This document shows, in pieces, positions 52,306-61,099 of a DNA stretch of 64,000 bases. The position numbers were made by a program, and so were the translations under genes. Source of the DNA: Gammaproteobacteria bacterium (lineage in GTDB: Bacteria; Pseudomonadota; Gammaproteobacteria; UBA6429; Thiohalophilaceae); contig WGLP01000003.1 of NCBI GenBank assembly GCA_016125505.1, forward strand, positions 813,911-877,910. The letters run 5' to 3'. The notes beneath the pieces were generated by a model. The model had not been told where the DNA came from. It was given only the letters and a program-made list of their open reading frames with translations, and made no database searches. How positions within the stretch are numbered: position 1 is the first letter of the stretch; every line of letters starts with the position of its first letter.

Positions 52306-52731
52306 ATGGCTATGACCATGCACGTCAACATCGTCAGCGCAGAGAAGCAGCTGTTTTCCGATACCGCTGAGATCGTCGTGGCGCCGGCGTCCCAGGGTGA
52401 GGTGGGTATCCATCCCCGTCATACCCAGATGCTGACCACCCTCAAGCCCGGCGAAGTGCGCATCACCAAGCAGGGCGGGGAAGAGGAATCGATCTATGTC
52501 TCCGGCGGCATTCTCGAAGTGCAGCCGCACGTGGTGACCATTCTGTCGGATACCGCGGTGCGCGGTGCGGATCTGGATGAGGCCGCCGCCATGGAGGCCA
52601 TGCAGCGTGCCAAGCAGGCGCTGGCCGACAAGACCGGCGATATGGAAGAGGCACAGGCCCTGGCGCAACTCGCAGAAAGTGCAGCGCAGCTGCGCATGAT
52701 CGAGAAATTGCGTAAAGGCAAGATCAAGTAA
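52306..52731 (+). CDS. atpC: ATP synthase F1 subunit epsilon
   Basis: 141 residues: N-terminal beta sandwich ([26 protein letters not shown]) and C-terminal helical hairpin that can inhibit the enzyme. ATG 52306; ATG 52315 in frame is also possible. Last gene of the atp operon, followed 20 bases later by a strong terminator. Confidence 0.95.
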   Translation: MAMTMHVNIVSAEKQLFSDTAEIVVAPASQGEVGIHPRHTQMLTTLKPGEVRITKQGGEEESIYVSGGILEVQPHVVTILSDTAVRGADLDEAAAMEAMQRAKQALADKTGDMEEAQALAQLAESAAQLRMIEKLRKGKIK

Positions 52732-52751
52732 CGCTTTCCATCACGATCTAC

Positions 52752-52778
52752 AAAAAGGCAGCCTCGGCTGCCTTTTTT
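52752..52778. terminator. Bidirectional rho-independent terminator
   Basis: AAAAAGGCAGCC (52752-52763) and GGCTGCCTTTTTT (52766-52778) form a 12-pair stem, with a CTCG-type tetraloop once the inner pair is opened. T runs occur in both directions, so it ends both the atp operon (+) and the anti-sigma gene (-), whose stop is at 52796. Confidence 0.95.
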
Positions 52779-52795
52779 GTTACACCACCAGTATC

Positions 52796-53518
52796 TCAAC
52801 CACGCACATACAACCATCCTGCCTTGAGGCGTCGCAGGATTTGCTCAAGCGCGGCATCGACTTTGTGGGCATCGTGAATCAGTTTGATGTCCTGACCTTC
52901 CTTTAACCGGGCATTTTCCATGGCAAAACCGCAGGCCAGAAATGAGACGTTATGATTGGCAGCGGCGATTTCATGTATGCGTTGCGCATACGGTGAGCCT
53001 TGACGCAACATGCCGAGCCCCGAGGCATTGGCAACGATCTCCAGTTGCAGGTGTTTACCGTCTTTGCGGGCGTTACTCAGAAGTTGTTCCGTATCGTTGA
53101 GTACGTTGCTGATGCGTTTGTCGTCCATGGCGTTGATATGGATCAGGATCTTGTCATCTGAGGGGTGCGCGAGGTTCAGTTGAGACAAACTCGTAAACGG
53201 CAATACCGGATTAGCAACACGAGGCTGGTGAAACCACCAGCCAAGTGCACTACCCAATACCAGCAGCGTAATCATGGCGGCGAGACGTGGGAATAGAGCG
53301 TAACGAGAGCGTGGGGCCGGGCTTTTCTGAGGTGCGGGCGGAACGTCCTGGTAAGCAAGACTAATCAGGTCATTGATCTGGTGCAGGCAGGCCAGTTCGT
53401 CGGACAAGGCCTTGTCTTCTCGCAAGGCAGACAAGATGCGTGCACGATCGCTGTCTGCAAGCTCGTTATCCAGAAAGGTGTTGAGCTGCTCGTATGAAAT
53501 CGGTTCATCGAATTTCAT
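52796..53518 (-). CDS. Membrane anti-sigma factor with C-terminal DsrE-like domain
   Basis: 240 residues from ATG 53518, with GGAGG five bases upstream; it overlaps the sigma gene stop by four bases (ATGA). Residues 1-60 form an anti-sigma N-terminal domain without zinc ligands (YEQLNTFLDNELADSDRARI). One membrane helix (~75-96) leads to a C-terminal domain (~122-238) resembling DsrE/F-like proteins, with a single cysteine C196 in FLACGFAME at the position of the DsrE active-site cysteine. By analogy to RseA-type factors, that half is outside the cell membrane. It may sense a thiol or sulfur species. The gene upstream is the cognate ECF factor. Confidence 0.72.
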   Translation of the reverse strand: MKFDEPISYEQLNTFLDNELADSDRARILSALREDKALSDELACLHQINDLISLAYQDVPPAPQKSPAPRSRYALFPRLAAMITLLVLGSALGWWFHQPRVANPVLPFTSLSQLNLAHPSDDKILIHINAMDDKRISNVLNDTEQLLSNARKDGKHLQLEIVANASGLGMLRQGSPYAQRIHEIAAANHNVSFLACGFAMENARLKEGQDIKLIHDAHKVDAALEQILRRLKAGWLYVRG

Positions 53519-54054
53519 TTCAACCTCCATATACGTTCGGAGCAGTGCTTGCCGCCTTCAGCGTCACTCAGCATTTGTTTGAGATTCTGGCGGGCCCGGC
53601 AAACACGGCTCATGACCGTACCCACGGGGATATCCAGTATGCGCGCGACCTCTTCATACGAAAAACCCTGCAGGGAAATTAGTGTAATGACCTGACGCTG
53701 ATCCTGATTAAGTCGTGCGATCGCATCGCGCACCCGGGTGACGAGATGGGTGTGTTCGATATGACTTTCCGGGGTATTGGTGTCAATGAGTTGTACTTCC
53801 GTGATATCAAAAGAATCCTTGCGGCGACGCAGGTGGTCGCGCCAGCAATTTGCCATTACTTTAAACGACCAGATTTCCAGTGCCGATAGATCCGTGATTT
53901 TGTCCTTGTGTTGCAAGGCACGTGCAATCGTCTCCTGCACCAGGTCATGGGCGATAAAGGGCTCGTGCGTCCAGGAATAGGCAACGCGGTACAGTCGGTG
54001 CCAGTTAGCCTCCAGGGCCTCCCGGAAGTGTTTTGTTCGGCCGAACAGTGCCAT
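53515..54054 (-). CDS. ECF-type RNA polymerase sigma factor
   Basis: 179 residues. Region 2 (HDLVQETIARAL, WSFKVMANCWRDHLRRRK) and region 4 (LNQDQRQVITLISLQGFSYEEVARILDIPVGTVMSRVCRARQ, given in part: FSYEEVARILDIPVGTV) are complete; region 3 is absent, as in ECF factors. Coupled to the anti-sigma gene by ATGA overlap. Divergent from the secreted DsrE-like gene. Likely directs its own promoter: a GGAATAA-N14-CGTT motif lies 35-60 bases upstream. Confidence 0.92.
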   Translation of the reverse strand: MALFGRTKHFREALEANWHRLYRVAYSWTHEPFIAHDLVQETIARALQHKDKITDLSALEIWSFKVMANCWRDHLRRRKDSFDITEVQLIDTNTPESHIEHTHLVTRVRDAIARLNQDQRQVITLISLQGFSYEEVARILDIPVGTVMSRVCRARQNLKQMLSDAEGGKHCSERIWRLK

Positions 54055-54088
54055 GCTCAGTTGCCTTTTTTATCCGCTATACGAATAA

Positions 54089-54113
54089 AACGCACGGCGA
54101 AATAAATTATTCC
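54089..54113 (-). promoter_or_regulatory. Putative ECF promoter of the sigma/anti-sigma operon
   Basis: On the minus strand, GGAATAA (54113-54107), N14, CGTT (54092-54089). Equivalent to GGAAT-N16-CGTT, the spacing used by many ECF sigma factors. It would start transcription about 28 bases before the sigma ATG at 54054. The same motif with the same spacing exists on the plus strand at 54136-54160. Confidence 0.68.
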
Positions 54114-54135
54114 CGCGTTGACGAAAAAAATAATC

Positions 54136-54160
54136 GGAATAAAGCGAATGTTTCTACGTT
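54136..54160 (+). promoter_or_regulatory. Putative ECF promoter of the secreted DsrE-like gene
   Basis: GGAATAA (54136-54142), N14, CGTT (54157-54160), identical in elements and spacing to the minus-strand motif 23 bases away. Transcription would begin about 62 bases before ATG 54230. This pairing suggests that one ECF factor drives both divergent units. Confidence 0.68.
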
Positions 54161-54229
54161 TATTCACCAATCGGTTTTGATACCGGGAACAGCAAACGAT
54201 AAATAACCCTGGAGTGGATGGAGAAAATC

Positions 54230-54688
54230 ATGAAATGCATGCATATTGCAAAATACAGCGCAGTTTTCACTATGCTCGTTATCCTGGTGTTGGCAGCGGG
54301 TTACGAGCCGGCAAAAGCCGCGGAGGGGTTTGAGCCTGCGCATAAGGTCGTGATCCAGGTTGATTCCGCCGATGTGAAGGAGCAGCAACTGGCGCTCAAC
54401 AATGCCGCGAACCTGCTGAAGCATTATGGGCCGGACAACATCAAGATAGAGCTGGTGGCGTATGGACCGGGACTCAAACTGCTGACGGACAAGAGTGAGA
54501 GCAAGGAGCGAATACGTTCGCTGTCACAACAGGATATTCAATTCAGTGCCTGCGCCAATACCATGCAGGGCATAAAGAGGCGGACAGGCAAGGAGCCTGT
54601 CCTGACAGAAGGCGTCAAGATAGTCCCCGCCGGTGTTGCAAGGATCATCGAGTTGCAGGAACAGGGGTACAGTTATATCCGGCCGTGA
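54230..54688 (+). CDS. Secreted DsrE-like protein
   Basis: 152 residues from ATG 54230 (GGAG six bases upstream; ATG 54218 is an alternative). Signal peptide with hydrophobic core ~10-24 and cleavage near AKA-AE (30/31). The mature part is a DsrE/F-like fold: KVVIQVDSAD, IKIELVAYGPGLKLL, and IQFSACANTM with single C108. It is a paralogue of the anti-sigma C-terminal domain (IVANASGLGML and FLACGFAM correspond; endings GWLYVRG and GYSYIRP also match). Likely a periplasmic thiol-carrying protein acting in the same circuit. Confidence 0.8.
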   Translation: MKCMHIAKYSAVFTMLVILVLAAGYEPAKAAEGFEPAHKVVIQVDSADVKEQQLALNNAANLLKHYGPDNIKIELVAYGPGLKLLTDKSESKERIRSLSQQDIQFSACANTMQGIKRRTGKEPVLTEGVKIVPAGVARIIELQEQGYSYIRP

Positions 54689-54696
54689 TACGCGAA

Positions 54697-54724
54697 GACA
54701 GGGCATGGCATAACATGCCCTGTC
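54697..54724 (+). other. Perfect 11-base hairpin between the DsrE-like and TPR genes
   Basis: GACAGGGCATG (54697-54707), loop GCATAA, CATGCCCTGTC (54714-54724). No T run follows. It may partly attenuate transcription into the TPR gene or act as an mRNA stabilizer. Confidence 0.7.
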
Positions 54725-54761
54725 GGTTCCAGTCGTATTAATGCACTGAAGCGGGGTCATC

Positions 54762-55610
54762 ATGAAGATACTTAAAACGATTCGCCTTTTGGTTGTGTTA
54801 CAAATAATTTTCGCCTGCTGGACAGCCACCAGCTGCCTGGCCGATAAGGCAAACAGTGCGGTTTCGGTTAAAGAAGCGAAGCAGCAGGTCAGCACTGGGC
54901 CGCAGACGGAAGAGGAGGTGTCAGCACTTATCGAAAAATACTCGGGCATGTTGAAACAGAATCCGAAAGATGTAGCATCGCTCATCAAGCGTGGCGATCT
55001 GTATTTTCAATTGCGCGAATTCGATGAGGCAATCGCAGATTATAGTGATGCGATAGACCTGAATAGCCATGCTGATGCGGCCTACTTCGGGCGAGGCATG
55101 GCGCTGGCGCGCAATGGTCAAATTCGTGAGGGGATTGAGGATCTCACTGTATATATTCAGCGCCATCCTAATGAGACGCGGGCCTATACCAAACGCGGGG
55201 TGCGCTATCTATGGATACAGGATGAGGCCAGGGCGGAAAAGGATTTTAACCGAGCCATTGCGCTCGATGCCACGAATGCCGAGGCCCACGATGACCTGGG
55301 CGTGATTCATGCAAAGCGCGGTGATTATATCGGGGCGCTCAGGCATTTTAATGCGGCGATCAAATTCGATCCGACCTATTTCAAGGCATTCCATAACCTG
55401 GCCATGGTGTATTACATCCAGGGGCTGGATTTGCTGGCGCTGTCGTCGGTCGAAGAATCGCTGCGCCTGGTGCCGGATCAACGGAATTCCATGTTGCTCA
55501 AGGCCGACATCCTGCAGGCCCTCGGGCGCGCCAGCGAGGCCGCCAAGGTGAAAGCAGATGCGGAGTTTTTACCGGAAGGAAACTGGTCGGAGCAGATCAA
55601 AGTCCAATAA
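54762..55610 (+). CDS. Exported TPR protein
   Basis: 282 residues. Signal sequence (1-26, WTATSCLA; a lipobox is not convincing), then about five tetratricopeptide repeats from ~70 to 262 (AYFGRGMALARNGQ, AHDDLGVIHAKRGDYIGAL, AFHNLAMVYYIQGLDLLAL). Usually scaffold proteins. It follows the DsrE-like gene by 73 bases, so it may belong to the same ECF regulon; a hairpin lies between them. Confidence 0.8.
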   Translation: MKILKTIRLLVVLQIIFACWTATSCLADKANSAVSVKEAKQQVSTGPQTEEEVSALIEKYSGMLKQNPKDVASLIKRGDLYFQLREFDEAIADYSDAIDLNSHADAAYFGRGMALARNGQIREGIEDLTVYIQRHPNETRAYTKRGVRYLWIQDEARAEKDFNRAIALDATNAEAHDDLGVIHAKRGDYIGALRHFNAAIKFDPTYFKAFHNLAMVYYIQGLDLLALSSVEESLRLVPDQRNSMLLKADILQALGRASEAAKVKADAEFLPEGNWSEQIKVQ

Positions 55611-55651
55611 GTTCGTATAATGGGCCGTCACTCATTTAATAGAGGTCGGCC

Positions 55652-57040
55652 ATGCATCTCACCTTTCACGGTGCCGCCGGTGAAGTCACCGGGTCCTGTT
55701 ATTTACTGGAGGCCGCGGGCGCGCGTCTGTTGCTCGACTGTGGCTTGATCCAGGGAAATGCCAAAGATGAGGCACGGAATTTCGAACCGTTTCCGTTTGA
55801 TCCCAAATCCATCGACGCCGTGATCCTGAGCCATGCGCATATCGATCACTCGGGGCGTATTCCCTTGCTGATCAAGCAGGGCTTTCGCGGGAAAATTTTT
55901 ACGCATGCCGCGAGTGTTGACCTGTGCCAGGTGATGTTGCGCGATTCGGGTTATTTACAGGAGAAGGATGCGGAGTGGGAAAACCGCAAGCGCGAACGCA
56001 AGGGTCTGAAGCTGATACAACCTTTATATACGGCGCAGGATGCGGAGATTGCCATTGATTCCTTCGTCGCGCTGGAATATGGCAAGGCCACGCAGATCAT
56101 GCCGAACGTCGAATTATGCCTGCATGATGCCGGGCATATTCTCGGATCATCAATCGTTGATGTGAAGGTGAATGAAAAAGGCCGACGCAAACGCCTGGTG
56201 TTCAGTGGTGACCTTGGCCAGCATGGCATTCCCATCCTGCGCGACCCGACGACGATCACCGATGCCGACGTGTTATTGCTGGAGAGTACCTATGGCGATC
56301 GTTGCCACAAGGATCAGGCGGCAACCTATGCGGAGATTGCCGAGGTGCTTCAGGAAGCGAATACACGCCGGGGCAAGATCCTGATCCCTGCGTTCGCAGT
56401 GGGCCGCACGCAGGAGTTACTCTACCTGTTTGCCCGGCATTACCGGGAGTGGGGTATACAGAACTGGCAAATCTTTCTCGACAGCCCGCTGGCGATCAGT
56501 GCCACGGAAATTTATGAAAAGCATCATCGCGTCTATGACAAGGAAGCGGCGGCGCTGTACAACAACGAAGGCTTTCGCGATGTGTTGCCCAACCTGCGTT
56601 ATGTCCGTACCGCGGAAGAATCGATCCAGCTCAATCACATTCACTCCGGCGCGATCATCATTGCAGGCAGTGGCATGTGTACCGGTGGCCGTATCCGCCA
56701 TCACCTCAAGCACAATGTCTGGCGCAATCAGACGCATATCATGATCGTAGGCTTTCAGGCGCGCGGCACCACCGGCAGGGCGCTGGTGGATGGCGCCAGG
56801 TACATCCGTTTGTGGGGAGAGACGATCAAAGTAGGGGCCCAGGTACATACCATCGGTGGCCTCTCCGCGCATGCGGATCAGAATGACCTGCTGCAGTGGC
56901 TGGGACACTTCAAGCCCATCCCGCCGACTTACCTGGTGCACGGCGAGGAGACGGCATTGCTGGCATTGCAGTCCGTCATTCAGGAGCGATATGGCCAGGC
57001 CGCGACGGTTGCCGCGGCGGGGATGCGGATCGCCGTCTAG
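55652..57040 (+). CDS. MBL-fold/beta-CASP RNA-processing exonuclease-like protein
   Basis: 462 residues. Metallo-beta-lactamase motif HAHIDHSG with H61, H63, D65 and H66, beta-CASP region (QIFLDSPLAISATEIYEKH), GSGMCTGGRIRHHL and the C-terminal RMMBL-like VHTIGGLSAHADQNDLL. Matches the YsH1/CPSF-73-like bacterial proteins, likely RNA endo/exonucleases. Substrate unknown. ATG 55652 has an AGAGG ribosome site. Confidence 0.92.
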   Translation: MHLTFHGAAGEVTGSCYLLEAAGARLLLDCGLIQGNAKDEARNFEPFPFDPKSIDAVILSHAHIDHSGRIPLLIKQGFRGKIFTHAASVDLCQVMLRDSGYLQEKDAEWENRKRERKGLKLIQPLYTAQDAEIAIDSFVALEYGKATQIMPNVELCLHDAGHILGSSIVDVKVNEKGRRKRLVFSGDLGQHGIPILRDPTTITDADVLLLESTYGDRCHKDQAATYAEIAEVLQEANTRRGKILIPAFAVGRTQELLYLFARHYREWGIQNWQIFLDSPLAISATEIYEKHHRVYDKEAAALYNNEGFRDVLPNLRYVRTAEESIQLNHIHSGAIIIAGSGMCTGGRIRHHLKHNVWRNQTHIMIVGFQARGTTGRALVDGARYIRLWGETIKVGAQVHTIGGLSAHADQNDLLQWLGHFKPIPPTYLVHGEETALLALQSVIQERYGQAATVAAAGMRIAV

Positions 57041-57141
57041 GCGCCAGGGAAAATGCGAATAAAATCATTCGATTACAAAGTGTAGTGCCTGCGACTTGCC
57101 ATCGGCCTGCAAAAGTCATATCATAACTTCTTGATTTTAAA

Positions 57142-57183
57142 TATAAATTGTCACATTCGGGTAGAAACAGACTGCCCGTTTTT
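57142..57183 (+). promoter_or_regulatory. slyD leader with promoter-like box and terminator-like hairpin
   Basis: TATAAA (57142-57147) could be a -10 element. Downstream, GGGTAG (57159-57164), AAACAGA, CTGCCC (57172-57177) and GTTTTT (57178-57183) form a plausible intrinsic terminator only 15 bases before the slyD ATG. Either it ends upstream transcription or it attenuates slyD expression. Confidence 0.55.
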
Positions 57184-57198
57184 ATCTGAGCCAACGCA

Positions 57199-57705
57199 AT
57201 GAATCCACAGCAAGATCCGCAAACCATCAGCCCGCAAACCGTTGTGACCTTTACCTACGTGATCCTGGATCAAGGGGGCGGGGTACTGGAGCAATCAGAC
57301 CTGCCGATGTCGTACATCCACGGTGTGGACGGCAAGATGTATCCGAAAGTGGAGACAGCCATGACCGGTGCGGCAGTCGGTGATGAGGTGGAAGTCGAAT
57401 TGTCGCCGGCAGAAGGCTTTGGTGATCCCGATCCGGAGCTGATGTATGTGGAGGCCCTGGAAAATGTCCCGCCGGAGTATCGCCACATCGGTGCGGAGGC
57501 CATGTTCCAGAACGAGGAAGGCGAGACCATCACCATGAAGGTCACAAAAATTGAAAATGGCGAGCTTACACTGGACGCCAATCACCCCTTTGCCGGGATG
57601 ACCGTAAAATTTAAAATCACCGTGCTCGGAATACGTCATGCCTCACCGCAGGAGATTGGTACCGGTGAGGTCATGGATATGCAGGGACCCATCACTCTTC
57701 AATAG
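57199..57705 (+). CDS. SlyD-like FKBP-type peptidyl-prolyl isomerase
   Basis: 168 residues. FKBP domain with an inserted flap (insert-in-flap) domain, ANHPFAGMTVKFKITV near the end and the YIHGVDGKMYPKVETAM segment typical of SlyD. The His-rich metal-binding tail of E. coli SlyD is missing, so no nickel-chaperone role should be assumed. A weak ribosome site precedes ATG 57199. Nine bases before glmU. Confidence 0.88.
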   Translation: MNPQQDPQTISPQTVVTFTYVILDQGGGVLEQSDLPMSYIHGVDGKMYPKVETAMTGAAVGDEVEVELSPAEGFGDPDPELMYVEALENVPPEYRHIGAEAMFQNEEGETITMKVTKIENGELTLDANHPFAGMTVKFKITVLGIRHASPQEIGTGEVMDMQGPITLQ

Positions 57706-57714
57706 TTAAAACCC

Positions 57715-59097
57715 ATGTCACAAGCAACTCATGTCAGTGTCGTGATCCTGGCGGCGGGACAAGGTACCCGCATGAAATCGCGTTTACCCAAGGTCCTGCA
57801 CCCCATCGGTGGCAAATCCTTGCTGGCGCACGTCATTCACACCGCCAGGACGCTGAATGCGGCGCGCACGGTTGTGGTGTATGGCCATGGCGGTGAACTG
57901 GTACGCAATACCTTGGCATCAGAGGACGTGAGCTGGGTCGAGCAGGCAAAACAACTGGGTACCGGCCATGCCGTAGCGCAAGCCGTGCCAGAGATTGCCG
58001 ATGAGCATTGCATTCTTGTGCTCTACGGTGATGTGCCGCTGACGCGCGCGACGACCTTAAGCGACCTTATCTATCGTGCCGGTAACGACAAGCTGGCAAT
58101 CCTGACAGTCCATCTCGAAGATCCCTTCGGCTATGGCCGCATCGTGCGCGACGCACATGGCCACATTCAACGCATCGTCGAACAGAAAGACGCCAATGAC
58201 GAAGAGAAAAAGATCGGTGAGGTCAATACCGGCATTCTGGCGGTTAATGGTAAGTTGCTCAAGGGCTGGTTATCCCGCCTGGATAACAAGAACGCCCAGG
58301 GCGAATATTATCTGACGGATATCATTGCCATGGCGGTGAGCGACGGTGTCGAGGTTGTCGCCGCGCATCCGGCCAGCGAAGACGAGGTGCTCGGCGTCAA
58401 CAGCCGCACGCAACTGGCCTATCTCGAACGTGTCTACCAGCGCCTGCGTGCGGAAGAACTCATGGTACAGGGTGTCACCATTATTGACCCGGCGCGTATC
58501 GATATTCGCGGCAAGGTTACTGTCGGTCAGGATGTGACGCTGGATGTGAACGTGGTGCTCGAGGGTGACATCACCCTCGGCAGCGATATTTACATCGGAC
58601 CAAATTGCGTCTTGCGCAACACGATTGTCGAGGACGGTGTACAGATGCAGGCCATGTGTGTCGCCGACGGCGCGCGGATTGGCGCCAAGAGCCTGGTCGG
58701 CCCGTATTCGCGGTTACGCCCCGGCGCGCAACTGGCGGGCGACAATCACATCGGCAACTTCGTCGAGATCAAAAACAGCGTGATTGGATTGGGCTCCAAG
58801 GTGAATCATCTTACCTATATTGGTGATACCGAGATGGGCAGCGGCGTAAACATCGGCGCTGGCACGATCACCGCGAACTACGATGGCGCCAACAAACACA
58901 AGACGATCATTGAAGACAATGCCTCTACCGGATCCAACAGCGTCCTCGTTGCCCCGGTGACAATCGGCGCAGGTGCAACCATTGCCGCCGGGTCAGTGAT
59001 CAGCAAGGATGCGCCGGCGGGCAAGTTAACTGTCGCCCGCGGCAAACAGGTTACGATCGACGGCTGGCAGCGGCCGGTAAAAAAACCGAAAAACTAA
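57715..59097 (+). CDS. glmU: Bifunctional UDP-N-acetylglucosamine pyrophosphorylase / glucosamine-1-phosphate N-acetyltransferase
   Basis: 460 residues. N-terminal nucleotidyltransferase with LAAGQGTRMKSRLPKVLH (GXGTRM loop, catalytic Lys) and C-terminal left-handed beta-helix acetyltransferase with hexapeptide repeats. Makes UDP-GlcNAc. A hairpin separates it from glmS. Confidence 0.97.
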   Translation: MSQATHVSVVILAAGQGTRMKSRLPKVLHPIGGKSLLAHVIHTARTLNAARTVVVYGHGGELVRNTLASEDVSWVEQAKQLGTGHAVAQAVPEIADEHCILVLYGDVPLTRATTLSDLIYRAGNDKLAILTVHLEDPFGYGRIVRDAHGHIQRIVEQKDANDEEKKIGEVNTGILAVNGKLLKGWLSRLDNKNAQGEYYLTDIIAMAVSDGVEVVAAHPASEDEVLGVNSRTQLAYLERVYQRLRAEELMVQGVTIIDPARIDIRGKVTVGQDVTLDVNVVLEGDITLGSDIYIGPNCVLRNTIVEDGVQMQAMCVADGARIGAKSLVGPYSRLRPGAQLAGDNHIGNFVEIKNSVIGLGSKVNHLTYIGDTEMGSGVNIGAGTITANYDGANKHKTIIEDNASTGSNSVLVAPVTIGAGATIAAGSVISKDAPAGKLTVARGKQVTIDGWQRPVKKPKN

Positions 59098-59100
59098 TTA

Positions 59101-59134
59101 CCAGGGTCCGCCCGGAGCGATGCTGCGGACCTGG
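59101..59134 (+). other. Intergenic hairpin between glmU and glmS
   Basis: CCAGGGTCCGC (59101-59111) pairs with GCGGACCTGG (59125-59134), one G bulged, loop 13 bases. It lies 23 bases upstream of the glmS ATG, with the GGAGAG ribosome site downstream of the stem. No T run. In enterics the glmU-glmS gap is the site of RNase processing and sRNA control. Confidence 0.68.
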
Positions 59135-59157
59135 AAACCAAATGGAGAGATGAGAGT

Positions 59158-60993
59158 ATGTGCGGGATTGTCGGTGCGGTAGCGCAACGGGATGTAGTGC
59201 CGATTCTGATTGAAGGACTCAAGCGCCTGGAATATCGCGGCTATGACTCCGCGGGTGTGGCGGTGATCAATAATGACAACTGCATTGACCGCGTGCGCAT
59301 GCCGGGCAAGGTGGCGCAACTGGAAGGTGCGGTCAAGGAAAGCCAGTTGTCGGCGAACATGGGTATCGCGCACACGCGCTGGGCAACCCACGGCAAACCA
59401 AGCCAGGTCAACGCGCACCCACACGTTTGCCGCAAGACCGTGGCGGTGGTGCACAACGGCATCATCGAAAACCACGAAACGCTGCGCAAACAGCAAAAAA
59501 CCAAGGGTTACGAATTTACCTCGCAGACCGACACCGAGGTGATCGTGCACCAGGTGTACGACCATCACATCGAAGGCAAGAAGGATCTGCTCAAGGCGGT
59601 GCAGGACAGTCTCAAGGATTTCGAAGGGGCCTATGCGCTGGGCGTGGTGAGTAACCGCGAACCTGGGCGCCTGATCGCCGCGCGGCGCGGCAGCCCGTTG
59701 GTCATCGGTGTCGGCATTGGCGAATACTTTATTGCGTCCGATGTGGCGGCACTGTTGCCGGTAACACAGCGTTTTATCTTTTTGCAGGAAGGCGATGTAG
59801 CCGATATTCGTCGCGATCAATTGACCATCTATGATGAAAACGGCACTCAGGTCGAGCGCCCCGTCAAGGATAGCGAACTGACGGCCGATGCCGTGGAGCG
59901 CGGCACCTATCGCCACTACATGCTCAAGGAGATCCACGAGCAAAGCCGCGCCCTGGCGGATGCGCTGGAAGGGCGTACCAGTGGCGATCGCATTCTCGAA
60001 CAGGCCTTTGGTCCGCGAGCCTCGGAAATTTTCGATCAGGTAAAGGGCGTGCACATTATCGCCTGCGGTACCAGCTTTCACGCCGGTATGGTGGCGCGGC
60101 ACTGGCTGGAGACCCTGGCGCACGTACCCTGTACGGTAGAGATTGCCAGCGAGTTCCGCTATCGCAAACCGGTGGTGCGCAAGAACTCCCTGATCGTGAC
60201 CATTTCGCAATCCGGTGAAACCGCCGATACCCTGGCGGGTTTGCAGGAGGCGCGTCGACTCGGCTTCGGCCACTCGCTCACGATCTGCAACGTGCCGGAG
60301 AGTTCCTTGACGCGTGAATCGGACCTGTCGCTGATGACGCGCGCCGGCCCGGAGATCGGCGTCGCCTCCACCAAGGCCTTTACCACGCAGCTGACCTGTC
60401 TCATGTTACTGGTGATCGCGCTGGGACGCCGTAACGGCATGAGCTTGGAGACCGAAAAGAATCTGGTACTGCAGCTCAAGGCGCTGCCGGGCAAGGTGGA
60501 AAAGGTCCTGGAAATGGACCCGGCCATCGAAAAGATCGCGGAAGATTTTGCCCACAAGCATCATGCCCTGTTCCTGGGCCGCGGCCTGCACTATCCCATT
60601 GCCATGGAAGGGGCGCTCAAACTCAAGGAAATCTCCTACATCCATGCCGAGGCCTATGCGGCCGGCGAGTTGAAGCACGGTCCGTTGGCACTGGTCGATG
60701 CCGAGATGCCGGTGATTGTGGTGGCGCCGAACAACGAGTTGCTGGACAAGCTGCGCTCCAATATGCAGGAAGTGCGCGCGCGCGGTGGCGTGCTCTATGT
60801 CTTTGCCGATGAGGCCTTGCACTTCGAGGCGGACGACACCACCAAGGTCATGAACATCGTCAGTTGCGAAGACGAAACCTCCCCGATCATTCATACCATC
60901 CCGCTGCAATTGTTGTCGTATCACGTCGCGATCCTGAAGGGCACCGACGTGGACCAGCCGCGTAACCTGGCGAAATCCGTTACGGTGGAGTGA
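59158..60993 (+). CDS. glmS: Glucosamine-fructose-6-phosphate aminotransferase (isomerizing)
   Basis: 611 residues. N-terminal nucleophile cysteine C2 (MCGIVGAV) of the glutaminase domain, then two SIS domains with [17 protein letters not shown] motif ([12 protein letters not shown]) and [12 protein letters not shown]. Makes glucosamine-6-phosphate for cell-wall synthesis. Full length. Confidence 0.98.
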   Translation: MCGIVGAVAQRDVVPILIEGLKRLEYRGYDSAGVAVINNDNCIDRVRMPGKVAQLEGAVKESQLSANMGIAHTRWATHGKPSQVNAHPHVCRKTVAVVHNGIIENHETLRKQQKTKGYEFTSQTDTEVIVHQVYDHHIEGKKDLLKAVQDSLKDFEGAYALGVVSNREPGRLIAARRGSPLVIGVGIGEYFIASDVAALLPVTQRFIFLQEGDVADIRRDQLTIYDENGTQVERPVKDSELTADAVERGTYRHYMLKEIHEQSRALADALEGRTSGDRILEQAFGPRASEIFDQVKGVHIIACGTSFHAGMVARHWLETLAHVPCTVEIASEFRYRKPVVRKNSLIVTISQSGETADTLAGLQEARRLGFGHSLTICNVPESSLTRESDLSLMTRAGPEIGVASTKAFTTQLTCLMLLVIALGRRNGMSLETEKNLVLQLKALPGKVEKVLEMDPAIEKIAEDFAHKHHALFLGRGLHYPIAMEGALKLKEISYIHAEAYAAGELKHGPLALVDAEMPVIVVAPNNELLDKLRSNMQEVRARGGVLYVFADEALHFEADDTTKVMNIVSCEDETSPIIHTIPLQLLSYHVAILKGTDVDQPRNLAKSVTVE

Positions 60994-61099
60994 TACTCGT
61001 CCTGTATATCCAGGTATTACGGAATCGATTTAAATTGCTATATTTAGAAAATAATAATGCACTCTAAGTTGTTTCACGTTATTTATAATTGGGGGAAAT

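Noticed and set aside
59098..60273. 391-codon open frame on the minus strand opposite glmS
   Set aside because: Shadow of glmS in a GC-rich codon pattern; no homology-like motifs and composition is rich in His/Arg/Gln as in antisense frames.
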